From NCBI GenBank assembly GCA_963775335.1, contig CAVZIJ010000007.1:1-64000 (forward strand): DNA of 64,000 nucleotides, given 5' to 3'. A program made the translations under genes and the position numbers. The number at the start of each line of letters is the position of its first letter. Position 1 is the first letter of the stretch. This DNA comes from CAVQCX01 sp963775335 (GTDB taxonomy: Bacteria; Pseudomonadota; Gammaproteobacteria; Chromatiales; Chromatiaceae). The notes below the pieces were generated by a model. That model did no database searches. It was not told where the DNA came from and saw nothing but the letters and a program-made list of their open reading frames with translations. Of this stretch, positions 48,758 through 57,206 are shown in pieces.

Positions 48758-49387
48758 TCATGTGCCCGCCGGCACGCCGTCGAAGAAGTCCACCACGCCG
48801 GTCTCCAGGGAGTATTCGGCGCCGACGATAAACAGCTCGTGGTGGTCGATCAGATTCTCGAGGATCTCCGAGCCGTGGCGCAGCTGGTTGGCCGAGGCGC
48901 GCACATTGGCGCGCACCGAGGCCTCGATCAATGCATCGGTACGATGCCACAGCTCGGTGCCCCGGAACGGCTCGACCGAGGGCCGGATGCGATCCACGAT
49001 GGACCTCATGTTGCGCGACTGTCGCTCCGAGGGCTTCTGGATCTCCTCCACGGTGGCGCAGACCGCCCCGCACTGGGAATGCCCCAGCACGACCACCAGG
49101 CGGGTGCCGAACTTGGCCGCGGCGAACTCCACGCTGCCGATCTGGGATGGGGCCACGATATTGCCGGCGACCCGGATAACGAACAGATCCCCGAGCCCTT
49201 GGTCGAAGACGATCTCGGCGGGCACCCGGGAGTCCGAGCAGCCGAGCACGATGGCGAAAGGCTCCTGGCCGGCGGTGAGCCCGCTGCGTTCGGCCTGCGA
49301 GAACATCCGGTCGGGGTCCCTGAGCCCGCCGACGAACCGCTGATTGCCTTCCTGCAGCCGCTGTATCGCCGCGATTGCCCTGAGCAT
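48758..49387 (-). CDS. Beta-class carbonic anhydrase
   Basis: A 209-residue zinc enzyme interconverting CO2 and bicarbonate. Ligands and catalytic dyad are intact: C50, D52 and R54 in VLGCSDSRVP, then H103 and C106 in VLGHSQCGAV. No signal peptide is visible, so it is cytoplasmic. It follows the Hyf-like operon on the same strand after a 130-bp gap that has no evident promoter but a weak hairpin at 49454-49472. It may be the last gene of that operon. Confidence 0.93.
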   Translation of the reverse strand: MLRAIAAIQRLQEGNQRFVGGLRDPDRMFSQAERSGLTAGQEPFAIVLGCSDSRVPAEIVFDQGLGDLFVIRVAGNIVAPSQIGSVEFAAAKFGTRLVVVLGHSQCGAVCATVEEIQKPSERQSRNMRSIVDRIRPSVEPFRGTELWHRTDALIEASVRANVRASANQLRHGSEILENLIDHHELFIVGAEYSLETGVVDFFDGVPAGT

Positions 49388-49517
49388 GTCTCCCCCGTGC
49401 GGAAGCGCCCCGATTGGTCCGGGAGCATAACGGACCCGAGGGCCGTTGCGGGACCCCATTTGCCCACTGGGGGGAGCTGACGGCGGATGGCGTGCCGCCG
49501 CCCCGCGGCCGATCGGC

Positions 49518-50045
49518 TCAGCCGGCCGCGCCCGTTCGCGCGCGAATGGCGCCGAGCAGCCCCTTGAGCAGGTCCAGCGGGGTCGGCGGGCAGCCCGGGA
49601 TTCGCACGTCCACCGGGATGACGTTCTCCACGGCGCCGCAGCTCGCGTAGGAGACGCCGAACTCCCCACCGGTGCACGCGCAGGTGCCGGCCGCGATCAC
49701 GAGCTTGGGGGAGGGGGTGGCACGCCAGGTGCGGCGCAGGGCGGTCTCCATGTGCCGCGAGACCGGTCCGGTGACCAGCAGGGCGTCGGCGTGGCGCGGC
49801 GAGGCCACGAAGTGCACCCCGAAGCGCTCCACGTCATAGTAGGGGTTGTTCAGGGCGTGGATCTCCAGCTCGCAGCCGTTGCAGGAGCCGGCGTCCACCT
49901 GGCGGATGGCGAGGCTGCGCCCGAAGCGCTCGCCGATTCGCCGGCGCAGCACCACGCCGATGCGCTCCAGCTCGGCGTCGTCGACGAGCGGCGCGGCCTC
50001 GGTGACTATGCCCGTGCGCAGGGATTGTTTGAGGATACGGAGCAT
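49518..50045 (-). CDS. HyfI/NuoB-like iron-sulfur small subunit of an Ehr-type complex
   Basis: A 175-residue 20-kDa subunit. The proximal 4Fe-4S ligands are present: C55 and C58 in DAGSCNGCELE, C122 or C124 in AAGTCACTGGEF, and C152 in IPGCPPTPLDL. The CxxC spacing is that of group 4 hydrogenase small subunits rather than the CC pair of NuoB. It should pass electrons at the interface with the large subunit, whose gene ends nine bases upstream. Confidence 0.88.
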   Translation of the reverse strand: MLRILKQSLRTGIVTEAAPLVDDAELERIGVVLRRRIGERFGRSLAIRQVDAGSCNGCELEIHALNNPYYDVERFGVHFVASPRHADALLVTGPVSRHMETALRRTWRATPSPKLVIAAGTCACTGGEFGVSYASCGAVENVIPVDVRIPGCPPTPLDLLKGLLGAIRARTGAAG

Positions 50046-50054
50046 GGCGGCGCC

Positions 50055-51641
50055 TTACAGGTCGTGCCCCGAGTAGGAGGCGTTGACCGACTTGTTGCAG
50101 ACCGGGAAATCCGGAACGATGTTGCCGTGGATCAGCCGCTCCAGGGCCGGCCAGGTCAGCCAGCTGGGGTCGCGGGGGAAGAAACGGGCGATGCGCCCGT
50201 CTTCGGCGAAGCGCACGAAGCTGAGGATCTCGCCGCGCCACCCGTCCACGAAGCCGATCCCGACCGCGCCGACGGAGGGCTCCGGCAGCGGTACGGTGAC
50301 CGGCCCGGAGGGGAGCACGGCGAGTAGCCGGTCCATCAGGTTGAGGCTCTCGCGCACCTCCTCCATGCGCACCCTCACCCGGGCGGCGACGTCGCCGGCG
50401 GTCTGCACCGGAACCCGGACATCCAGGCCGTCATAGGGCGCGTAGGGGTTGTCGCGGCGTACGTCGAAGCCCTGCCCGCTCGCTTTGCCGACATAGCCGG
50501 TGCAGCCCAGGGCCTTGGCGTCGGCTTGGCTCAGGCGGCCGGTGCCGAGCAGCCGGTCGTCCAGGGACGGGTGGTCTTCGACCACATCGAACAGGGCGTC
50601 GAGGGTGCCGAGCAACGCCAGATGGTCGGCGTCCAGCAGCTCGGCGGCGCCAGTGGGCAGGTCGCAGGCCAGGCCGCCGGGCACTACGGCGTCCATCATC
50701 AGGCGGTGTCCGAAAAGCTCCCGGCTGCGCCGCTGCCATTGCTCGCGCAGCCGGGCGCACTGGACATGGGCGAAGCTGAAGGCCACGTCGTTGCAGATGG
50801 CGCCGATGTCGCCGAGATGGTTGGCCACGCGCTCGCGCTCGCACATCAGGGCGCGCAAGTGCAGGGCCCGCGGGGGGGTCTCGCAGCCCGCGGCCCGCTC
50901 CATCGCCATGCAGGCCGCCCAGGCGTGCGCCACCGTCGAGTCACCGGAGACGCGGCCCGCGAGTCGGGCCAGGCCCGCCGGATCGCGTCCCACCGCGATC
51001 TTCTCTATGCCCTTGTGCACGTAGCCCAGTCGTTCCTCCAGGCGCAGGACTTCCTCACCCACGGCCTGGAAGCGGAAGTGGCCCGGCTCGATGATGCCGG
51101 CGTGCACCGGGCCCACGGGGATCTCGTAGACGCCGCTGCCCAGGATGCGCTGGAAGCGGTAGTCCAGGTCGGCGGCCGTGCGCTTCGGCGATCTGCCGGC
51201 CGCGGGGAAATCGGGGCGCAGCGGGAAGGCGTCGTCGGGCCAGGCCTGGTGACGGGTCCAGCGGCGGCTGTCGGGGTGATCCAGGACCGCGATGCCAAGC
51301 AGATCCTGGAGATGGCGCTCCATGCGGTCCGCACCCGCATAGCAGGGGGTGAGGGAGGCGAGCACCGGCTGGCCGAGCGAGACCGCGGTGGAGAGGACCA
51401 GGTAGTCGCGTTCGCGCTCGAGGCAGGCGTAGACCTGCACGTGGCCTTCGCCCGGGTCCCCCCAGATGGCGACGAACCGGGTGTCGAAGGTGCAGGCCAC
51501 GCGTGAGGCGCGACTCCAGTCTTCGGCGTCCAGCTCCAGGAGGTGCGCGGGCGCCAGCGCCTCGGCGCTGCCGCGGCGCACCAGGACGTGGTCGTCCTCG
51601 AGTCGCGCGAGATACTCGGAGAGCCAGTCGAAGCGGCTCAT
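50055..51641 (-). CDS. HyfG-like large subunit (NuoC-NuoD fusion) lacking Ni ligands
   Basis: 528 residues. The N-terminal NuoC-like part (1-150) is followed by the NuoD/hydrogenase-large-subunit part, beginning EIPVGPVHAGIIEPGHFRF. In a [NiFe] enzyme the proximal motif would be RxCGxC; here it is R230-V-S-G-D-S235, with both Cys replaced by Ser. The distal DPCxxC motif near the C-terminus is DFPVCNKSVNASYSG, with only C515 left. So it cannot hold a normal [NiFe] centre and belongs with complex I/Ehr-type subunits. The start at 51641 overlaps the upstream HyfF stop (ATGA). Confidence 0.88.
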   Translation of the reverse strand: MSRFDWLSEYLARLEDDHVLVRRGSAEALAPAHLLELDAEDWSRASRVACTFDTRFVAIWGDPGEGHVQVYACLERERDYLVLSTAVSLGQPVLASLTPCYAGADRMERHLQDLLGIAVLDHPDSRRWTRHQAWPDDAFPLRPDFPAAGRSPKRTAADLDYRFQRILGSGVYEIPVGPVHAGIIEPGHFRFQAVGEEVLRLEERLGYVHKGIEKIAVGRDPAGLARLAGRVSGDSTVAHAWAACMAMERAAGCETPPRALHLRALMCERERVANHLGDIGAICNDVAFSFAHVQCARLREQWQRRSRELFGHRLMMDAVVPGGLACDLPTGAAELLDADHLALLGTLDALFDVVEDHPSLDDRLLGTGRLSQADAKALGCTGYVGKASGQGFDVRRDNPYAPYDGLDVRVPVQTAGDVAARVRVRMEEVRESLNLMDRLLAVLPSGPVTVPLPEPSVGAVGIGFVDGWRGEILSFVRFAEDGRIARFFPRDPSWLTWPALERLIHGNIVPDFPVCNKSVNASYSGHDL

Positions 51642-53110
51642 AGCAGATGGCTCCCGGTGATCAGCTGGGTGGCCCGATCCAGCCAATGGGCCAGATATCC
51701 CGGTATCGCGAGACCGAGCCAGAGCACCAGCCCCAGGTGGACCGCGATGGGCACCATGTTGGCGCTCACCGGCTTCTGCCCCTCGGGCACGCCGCCGTAG
51801 ACCATCGGTTGGAGGTGGCGGAACAGGCCCGCGAAGGCCACCGCGAGGCCGGTCACCAGGGCGAGGGTCAGCCAGGGCTGGGCCTGCATGGTGGCGCTGA
51901 GCAGCAGGAATTCGCTGGTGAACACACCGAACGGAGGGAAGCCCGCGATGGCCGCGACCGCAATCAGCAGCGACCAGCCCACCACCGGCTGGGTGCGGAT
52001 GAGGCCGCGGATGTGGTCGATCGACTGGGTGCCGGCGATGTGGGTGGCGTGCCCGACCGTGACGAAGATGGCCGACTTGGTGAGCGAGTGCACCAGCATG
52101 TGCAGCAGCGCGCCGAACGTGGCGAGCGGCCCGCCGATGCCGAAGCCGAAGGTCATCAGGCCCATGTGCTCGATGGACGAGTAGCTGAACATCCGTTTGA
52201 TGTCGCGCTGGCGGTGCAGGAACAGGGCCGCCACCAGGAAGGAGACCAGGCCGAAGCCCATCAGCAGATGACCGGCCAGGTGCGGGCTCTGAGTCCCGGC
52301 CAGGGAGCCGTCGACCAGCATCTTCAGTCGAACCAAGGCGTAGAGCGCGACGTTGAGCAGCAGGCCCGAGAGCACGGCGGACATCGGCGTGGGACCCTCG
52401 GAGTGTGCATCGGGCAGCCACTGGTGCATGGGCACCAGGCCGACCTTGGTCCCGTAGCCCACCAGCAGGAAGACGAAGGCGATGCTCATCACCACGGGGT
52501 GAAGGCTGCCGGCCTGGCGGTAGAGCATGCTCCAGGTCAGGCCGTTGGCCGGGTCCGCCATGGCATGCTGGGCCGCGAAGTAGGTGAGCACCGTGCCGAA
52601 CAGGGCGAGCGCGATGCCCACGCCGCACAGGATGAAGTACTTCCACGCGGCCTCCACCGCCTCCGGGGTCCGGTACAGCGAGACCAGCAGCACCGTGGCC
52701 AGGGTGGCGCCCTCCACCGCGACCCAGAGCACGCCCAGGTTGTCCGTGGTCAACGCCAGCAGCATGGTGAACATGAAGGCCTGATACATGGCGTGGTAGA
52801 CGCGCATGCCGCCCTCGCTGGTCATCCCCCGCTCGCAGACATGGCGCATGTACGGGCGCGAGAAGATGGCCGTGGTCAGGGCGACGAATGCGGTGAGCAC
52901 GACCAGGTAGACGTTGAAGTCGTCCACCCGCAAGCCCAGGCCAACGACCTCGCCATGCAGGGCGACGGACCAGGCCAGAGCGCCCGCGGCGCCGAGGGAG
53001 ACCGTCGACACCGCGAGGTTGACCCAGCCCGCCAAGGCCAGCGAGCGCAGCAGGGCGAGGACGACGGCGCCGACGGCCGGGGCGATGAGGGTGACCAGCA
53101 GGGCGGTCAT
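51638..53110 (-). CDS. HyfF-like antiporter-type membrane subunit
   Basis: 490 residues, about 14 helices, of the NuoL/M/N proton-pumping family. The conserved core includes LWVAVEGATLATVLLVSLY (the Glu of TM5), VGLVPMHQWLPDAHSEGPTP, KRMFSYSSIEHMGLMTFG and FPPFGVFTSEFLLL. It should carry ion translocation. The ATG overlaps the HyfE stop and its own stop overlaps HyfG. Confidence 0.9.
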   Translation of the reverse strand: MTALLVTLIAPAVGAVVLALLRSLALAGWVNLAVSTVSLGAAGALAWSVALHGEVVGLGLRVDDFNVYLVVLTAFVALTTAIFSRPYMRHVCERGMTSEGGMRVYHAMYQAFMFTMLLALTTDNLGVLWVAVEGATLATVLLVSLYRTPEAVEAAWKYFILCGVGIALALFGTVLTYFAAQHAMADPANGLTWSMLYRQAGSLHPVVMSIAFVFLLVGYGTKVGLVPMHQWLPDAHSEGPTPMSAVLSGLLLNVALYALVRLKMLVDGSLAGTQSPHLAGHLLMGFGLVSFLVAALFLHRQRDIKRMFSYSSIEHMGLMTFGFGIGGPLATFGALLHMLVHSLTKSAIFVTVGHATHIAGTQSIDHIRGLIRTQPVVGWSLLIAVAAIAGFPPFGVFTSEFLLLSATMQAQPWLTLALVTGLAVAFAGLFRHLQPMVYGGVPEGQKPVSANMVPIAVHLGLVLWLGLAIPGYLAHWLDRATQLITGSHLL

Positions 53111-53790
53111 TCGCGCTCCTCCGCCGTCTCCTTGAGCCGGTTCAGTCGGTCGACGTCCAGCGACTCGATGCTCTCGCGGATCTGGAAAAAGAACACCCCG
53201 AACAGCACCATGGCGACCAGCACGTCGAAGGCCACCCCGAGCTCGACCACCAGCGGCATGCCGGCGGTGGCGGAAACCGCCGCCAGGAACAGCCCGTTCT
53301 CCATGGACATGAAGCCGAGCACCTGGGCCACGGCCTGCTGGCGAAACACCATCATCAGCAGCCCGATGAGCACGACCGCCAGACTCACGGCGACGATGTT
53401 GCGCGTGAAGGCGAGCCCTTCCTGGACCATGGGCAGCACCAGCCAGTAGCTGAAGATCACCAAGGCCACCGCGGCCATGACGACCAGGGTCGGAAGGCGG
53501 AGGGTCTCGACGTGGCGGTCGAGCTCCAACCGCCGGGCGAGGCGATGCAGCATCCAGGGGATCAGGAGTGCCTTGAGGCCCAGGGTGAGCACGGCGGAGA
53601 AATAGAGGTGCAGTGCCCCCCCCGCGGCCGCCACGACGGCCGTCACGGCCGCGACCAGCGCCCCCTGCCAGGCGAACACGTGGATGGCCGAGATCAGGCG
53701 CGCCTGGGCGAGCAGGACGAACGAGGTGAGCAGCACGATCGCGGCGAGCACGAGCACGAGCTGCTGCAGCAGCGGCAGGGGGGCGATCAA
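53107..53790 (-). CDS. HyfE-like membrane subunit
   Basis: 227 residues, about seven helices, ending in IRESIESLDVDRLNRLKET, typical of HyfE. It has a NuoK-like region (VLGFMSMENGLFLAAV). TTG 53790 is the likely start because it overlaps the HyfC stop (TTGA) and places the first helix (LPLLQQLVLVLAAIVLLTS) at the N-terminus; no suitable ATG or GTG is near. The open frame farther upstream is a shadow of HyfC. Confidence 0.8.
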   Translation of the reverse strand: MIAPLPLLQQLVLVLAAIVLLTSFVLLAQARLISAIHVFAWQGALVAAVTAVVAAAGGALHLYFSAVLTLGLKALLIPWMLHRLARRLELDRHVETLRLPTLVVMAAVALVIFSYWLVLPMVQEGLAFTRNIVAVSLAVVLIGLLMMVFRQQAVAQVLGFMSMENGLFLAAVSATAGMPLVVELGVAFDVLVAMVLFGVFFFQIRESIESLDVDRLNRLKETAEERE

Positions 53791-54755
53791 GTGCCGACCT
53801 CCAGAATCACGTGGCTGAGCAGGCCGAGCAGCGACAGCAGCAGGGCGAGATTGAGAAACGCCGGCGCGCGGAACAGCCGCATCTTGGCCAGCACGCTCTC
53901 GGCGATCGCGAGCGCCCCCCCGAGCAGCAGCAGCTTGGCGACGATGGCGCCGATGCCGAGCGCCAGGCTCCCGGGGCTGAAGCTCTCTCCGATGCCCCAG
54001 GGGAAGAAGATATTGGCGATCAGCGCGCCGTAGAGCACCAGCTTGATCTGGGCCGCCCACTCCATCAGGGCCAGGTGCCGCCCCGAGTACTCCAGCAGCA
54101 TCGCCTCGTGGATCATGGTGAGCTCCAGGTGGGTCGCCGGGTTGTCCACCGGGATGCGTCCGGTCTCGGCGATCGCCACCAGAGTCAGTCCGCCCAGGGC
54201 GAACAGGATCGAGGGTCGCAGGGCCAGGCCGTCCGCCAGCTGATGGCCGATGACAGTCGAGAGATTCGTGCTGTGGGCGCCCATGGCGAGGGTGAAGATC
54301 GCCATCAGCATCGCCGGCTCCGCCAGGGCCGACACGAGCATCTCCCGGGAGGCGCCCATGCCGCCGAACGCCGTGCCCACGTCCATACCGGCCAGGGCCA
54401 GAAAGAACCGCCCCAGGGCGAGCAGGCCCACGAGCACGATGATGTCCGCGATGGCGGCGGTCGGCAGATCGACGGCGATCAGGGGGACCGTGGCCGCCCC
54501 CAGCCAGGTGGAGACGAACACGATGTACGGGGCGGCGCGGAACAGCGGTGAGGCCGTATGGGCCACCCGCGTCTCTTTGACCAGCAGCTTGCGCAGATCG
54601 CGATACGGCTGCAGAACCGGCGCGCCGCGCCGGTTCTGCAGCAGCGCCTTGACCTTGCGGACCCAGCCCACCAGCAGCGGGCCGAGCACCGCATAGAGCA
54701 GGGCCTGGAGCAGCACCAGGCCCCAGGCGGTGACCTGGCTCAGGAGATGATCCAC
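53787..54755 (-). CDS. HyfC-like (NuoH-type) membrane subunit
   Basis: 322 residues with about eight helices. VKALLQNRRGAPVLQPYRDLRKLLVKE is the typical loop of this family, followed by AETGRIPVDNPATHLELTMIHEA with its conserved Glu and Asp residues lining the quinone/ion channel region. GTG 54755, overlapping the HyfB end by 16 bases, gives the normal start (VDHLLSQVTAW). The much longer open frame upstream is a shadow. Confidence 0.85.
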   Translation of the reverse strand: MDHLLSQVTAWGLVLLQALLYAVLGPLLVGWVRKVKALLQNRRGAPVLQPYRDLRKLLVKETRVAHTASPLFRAAPYIVFVSTWLGAATVPLIAVDLPTAAIADIIVLVGLLALGRFFLALAGMDVGTAFGGMGASREMLVSALAEPAMLMAIFTLAMGAHSTNLSTVIGHQLADGLALRPSILFALGGLTLVAIAETGRIPVDNPATHLELTMIHEAMLLEYSGRHLALMEWAAQIKLVLYGALIANIFFPWGIGESFSPGSLALGIGAIVAKLLLLGGALAIAESVLAKMRLFRAPAFLNLALLLSLLGLLSHVILEVGT

Positions 54756-56749
54756 AGCAGCACCAGAAGGGTTGCGAGCGTCCAGCCCAGATAGACCCGC
54801 ACGTTGCCCGACTGCAGCCGCACCACCTGGCGCGCGGCCGACTCCACCCATCGGCCCACCGGGGCGTAGAGCAGTCCCCAGGCTCGATCGCCGATGGCGA
54901 GCTGATACCGGGGCGGACCGCCTTCGCGGGTCGAGACCGATTCGTCGATCTGGAACACCAGGTCGAACACTCGGCGGATCGGCTGGGCGAACGCGGTCGA
55001 GGTGTATTGCATGCGCGGGCTGGGCGGGGCGAAGCCGCAGTCCCAGGCGTCGCAGCGGCGTACCCGGCGCACCGCGCCGCGGCGGAAGGCCCAGATCGCG
55101 ACCCCCGCGGCCCCCGCCAGGAGCAGGACCACCAGCGGCGCGCTGTAGCTCGCGGTTCCCGAGGAGATCGGCGTCAGCCACAACCAGCCGTGGGCCGAGG
55201 CCTGGGGCAGTCCGCCCCCGAGCAGCTCCCGGGGTACGCGGTCGATGGCGGCGAGCACCCAGGTCGGCAGCACCCCCAACGCGAGACAGAGCCCCGCCAG
55301 CAGCCCCTGACCGGCGCGCATCCCGAAGGGAACCCGCCTGGCACGGCGCACGTGACGGCTGCGCGCCTGGCCCAGGAAGGCGATGCCGTAGACCTTGACG
55401 AAGGTCGCGGCCACCAGCGCGCCGGTCAGGGCCAGCACCGCGGAGGCCACCGGGATCAGGCTGCGTAGCACACCGCTGTCCAGCTGCCAGGCCTGCAGCG
55501 CCGCCTGGAAGGTGAGCCACTCGGAGACGAAGCCGTTGAACGGCGGCAGGGCCGAGATCGAGATGCAGCCGAGCAGGAAGAAGAGCCCGGTCCAGGGCAT
55601 GCGCCTGAGCAGACCGCCCATCTGCTCCAGGTCCCGCTCGTGGGTGCTGTGGTGGATGGCGCCTGCGCCCAGGAACAGCAGGCTCTTGAACAGCGCGTGG
55701 TTGACCACGTGGTAGAGCGCGGCGACGAAGGCCAGCGTGCCCAGCAGCCGGTGGTCGGTACCTAGGAACACCAGCGCCAGCCCCAGGCCGATGAAGATGA
55801 TCCCGAGGTTCTCGACCGAGGAGTAGGCGAGCAGGCGCTTGAGGTCGTTCTGCATCATCGCGTAGAGGACGCCGAATAGTGCCGAGAGGCTGCCGACCGC
55901 GACCACCGTCACGCCCCACTGCCAGTGCGGGGGCCCCAGGAGGTCGAAGACGAAGCGCACGAATCCGTACACCGCCACCTTCAGCATCACTCCGGACATC
56001 AGCGCCGAGACGTGGGAGGGCGCCACCGGATGAGCCTCGGGAAGCCAGGCGTGCAGGGGCACGAGCCCGGCCTTCATGCCGAAGCCGACGAAGGCCAGCG
56101 AGAACGCGAGCGTCGCCCAGAGCGGCGAGAGGGCGGCGGCGCGCATCGACTCGAAGGCGAAGCCGCCGCCGAAGGCCGCCAGCACCCCGTAGCCGAGCAG
56201 GATCGAGAGCCCGCCGATGTGCGCCATGAGCAGATAAAGAAAGGCCGCACGGCGGTTGGCCGCGCTCTCGTGCTGGAAGGCGACCAGGAAATAGGAGGAG
56301 AGCGACATCAGCTCCCAGGCGACCATGAACAGGAAGGCGTCATCGGCCAGCACCACCAGCAGCATGCCGGTCAGGAACAGGCCGGTGAAGGTGCCCAGGG
56401 CGGCGATCGAGTCCCGACCGCGCTCGAAGCTGCGCACGTAGGCCGGCCCGTAGATGGCGACGGCGAAGCTCACAGTCCCGATAATCGCGAGAAACAGCCC
56501 GGACAGGGCGTCCAGACGCAACCGCCAGGGCAGCCACGGTAGCCCGAGCGGCAGGACGGCGATGCCCACCTCTCCCCCGAGCAGCGCGATGAGCCCGGAG
56601 GCGAGAGCGGCCAGACCGGCGGCCCCGAACAGGGGCAGTCCCAGCACGCGCAGCGCCCGCGGCCAACGCGCGGCCAGCAGAGAGGTTGCCGCCGATGCCA
56701 GCGCAAGGGCCACCGCCAGCCCGGCCAGGTGCAGCCCTCCGAGCACCAT
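54740..56749 (-). CDS. HyfB-like antiporter-type membrane subunit
   Basis: 669 residues of the NuoL/M family with a C-terminal extension: FLFMVAWELMSLSSYFLVAF (TM5 Glu), AGLVPLHAWLPEAHPVAPSHVSALMS, NDLKRLLAYSSVENLGIIFIG and ALPPFNGFVSEWLTF. The C-terminal CDAWDCGFAPPSPRMQYTSTAF is the HyfB/HycC signature. It is the first structural subunit; its ATG overlaps the XRE regulator stop by one base. Confidence 0.9.
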   Translation of the reverse strand: MVLGGLHLAGLAVALALASAATSLLAARWPRALRVLGLPLFGAAGLAALASGLIALLGGEVGIAVLPLGLPWLPWRLRLDALSGLFLAIIGTVSFAVAIYGPAYVRSFERGRDSIAALGTFTGLFLTGMLLVVLADDAFLFMVAWELMSLSSYFLVAFQHESAANRRAAFLYLLMAHIGGLSILLGYGVLAAFGGGFAFESMRAAALSPLWATLAFSLAFVGFGMKAGLVPLHAWLPEAHPVAPSHVSALMSGVMLKVAVYGFVRFVFDLLGPPHWQWGVTVVAVGSLSALFGVLYAMMQNDLKRLLAYSSVENLGIIFIGLGLALVFLGTDHRLLGTLAFVAALYHVVNHALFKSLLFLGAGAIHHSTHERDLEQMGGLLRRMPWTGLFFLLGCISISALPPFNGFVSEWLTFQAALQAWQLDSGVLRSLIPVASAVLALTGALVAATFVKVYGIAFLGQARSRHVRRARRVPFGMRAGQGLLAGLCLALGVLPTWVLAAIDRVPRELLGGGLPQASAHGWLWLTPISSGTASYSAPLVVLLLAGAAGVAIWAFRRGAVRRVRRCDAWDCGFAPPSPRMQYTSTAFAQPIRRVFDLVFQIDESVSTREGGPPRYQLAIGDRAWGLLYAPVGRWVESAARQVVRLQSGNVRVYLGWTLATLLVLLWIIS

Positions 56750-57018
56750 TAGGATGCGTCCTCCAGCGCCGGCGGGGTCTTCAGCCTCACCCCGCGTCCT
56801 CCCGCCGCGCTCAAGGCCCCCTCGCCGATCAGCTCGATGCCCGCCCGCTCCAGGGCGTCCACGACCTTGACCAGGGACTCGACGTTGCCGCGCACCTGGC
56901 CGATGCTGGCCTCCATCCGCTGGATCGTCGGCAGCGACAGCCCGGCCACCTCCGCGAGGCGTCGCTGGTCCATTCCCAGGAGCGCCCGGGCGGCGCGGAT
57001 CTGCGCGGACGTGATCAT
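56749..57018 (-). CDS. XRE-family helix-turn-helix regulator
   Basis: 89 residues. The HTH is at 8-40: IRAARALLGMDQRRLAEVAG and LSLPTIQRMEA. A C-terminal tail (about 60-89) has no known domain. Its TAA overlaps the HyfB-like ATG, so it is the leader gene of the Ehr-type operon and probably autoregulates it. A consensus -10 lies 36 bases upstream of the start. No strong ribosome binding site is visible. Confidence 0.85.
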   Translation of the reverse strand: MITSAQIRAARALLGMDQRRLAEVAGLSLPTIQRMEASIGQVRGNVESLVKVVDALERAGIELIGEGALSAAGGRGVRLKTPPALEDAS

Positions 57019-57035
57019 GTACGAAGTATCTGTTG

Positions 57036-57045
57036 TCAGGTCTGA
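57036..57045. promoter_or_regulatory. Short palindrome at the XRE-operon transcription start
   Basis: TCAG-GT-CTGA, a perfect inverted repeat placed just downstream of the -10 box, around the expected start of transcription. It could be an XRE operator half-site pair. Confidence 0.4.
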
Positions 57046-57053
57046 GCGGTGAG

Positions 57054-57082
57054 ATTATACGTCTGAGGCATGATAAGGCAAG
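57054..57082 (-). promoter_or_regulatory. Sigma-70 promoter of the XRE-Ehr operon
   Basis: On the minus strand: -35 TTGCCT (57082-57077), a 17-bp spacer, and a perfect -10 TATAAT (57059-57054). It directs transcription into the XRE gene, which starts at 57018. Confidence 0.7.
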
Positions 57083-57101
57083 TATGAAACATCAAGATGA
57101 A

Positions 57102-57136
57102 GTAGACAGTAAACAGTAAACAGTAGACGGTAGACA
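57102..57136. repeat. Degenerate 7-bp tandem repeats upstream of the promoter
   Basis: Five units: AGTAGAC, AGTAAAC, AGTAAC, AGTAGAC, GGTAGAC. They lie 20 bp upstream of the -35 box and could be iterated regulator sites. Confidence 0.5.
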
Positions 57137-57153
57137 GGGGAAAGAACGACTCT

Positions 57154-57189
57154 TCACCCTCTCCCCCAGGGAGGGCGGGGGTGAGGGGA
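57154..57189. repeat. CCCTCTCCC-type palindrome
   Basis: TTCACCCTCTCCCCCAGGG and AGGGCGGGGGTGAGGGG form an imperfect stem. It is related to the element at 45930-45999 and may act as terminator for the TauE-like gene. Confidence 0.45.
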
Positions 57190-57206
57190 TCAAAAACAGC
57201 GATTCC

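Noticed and set aside
50055..51641. Annotation as a catalytic [NiFe] hydrogenase large subunit
   Set aside because: Both cysteines of the proximal motif are Ser and the distal motif keeps one Cys, so a Ni site cannot form in the usual way.
51647..53449. 600-codon open frame on the plus strand
   Set aside because: Antisense to the HyfF/HyfE genes, with His/Gln/Asp-rich composition of a shadow.
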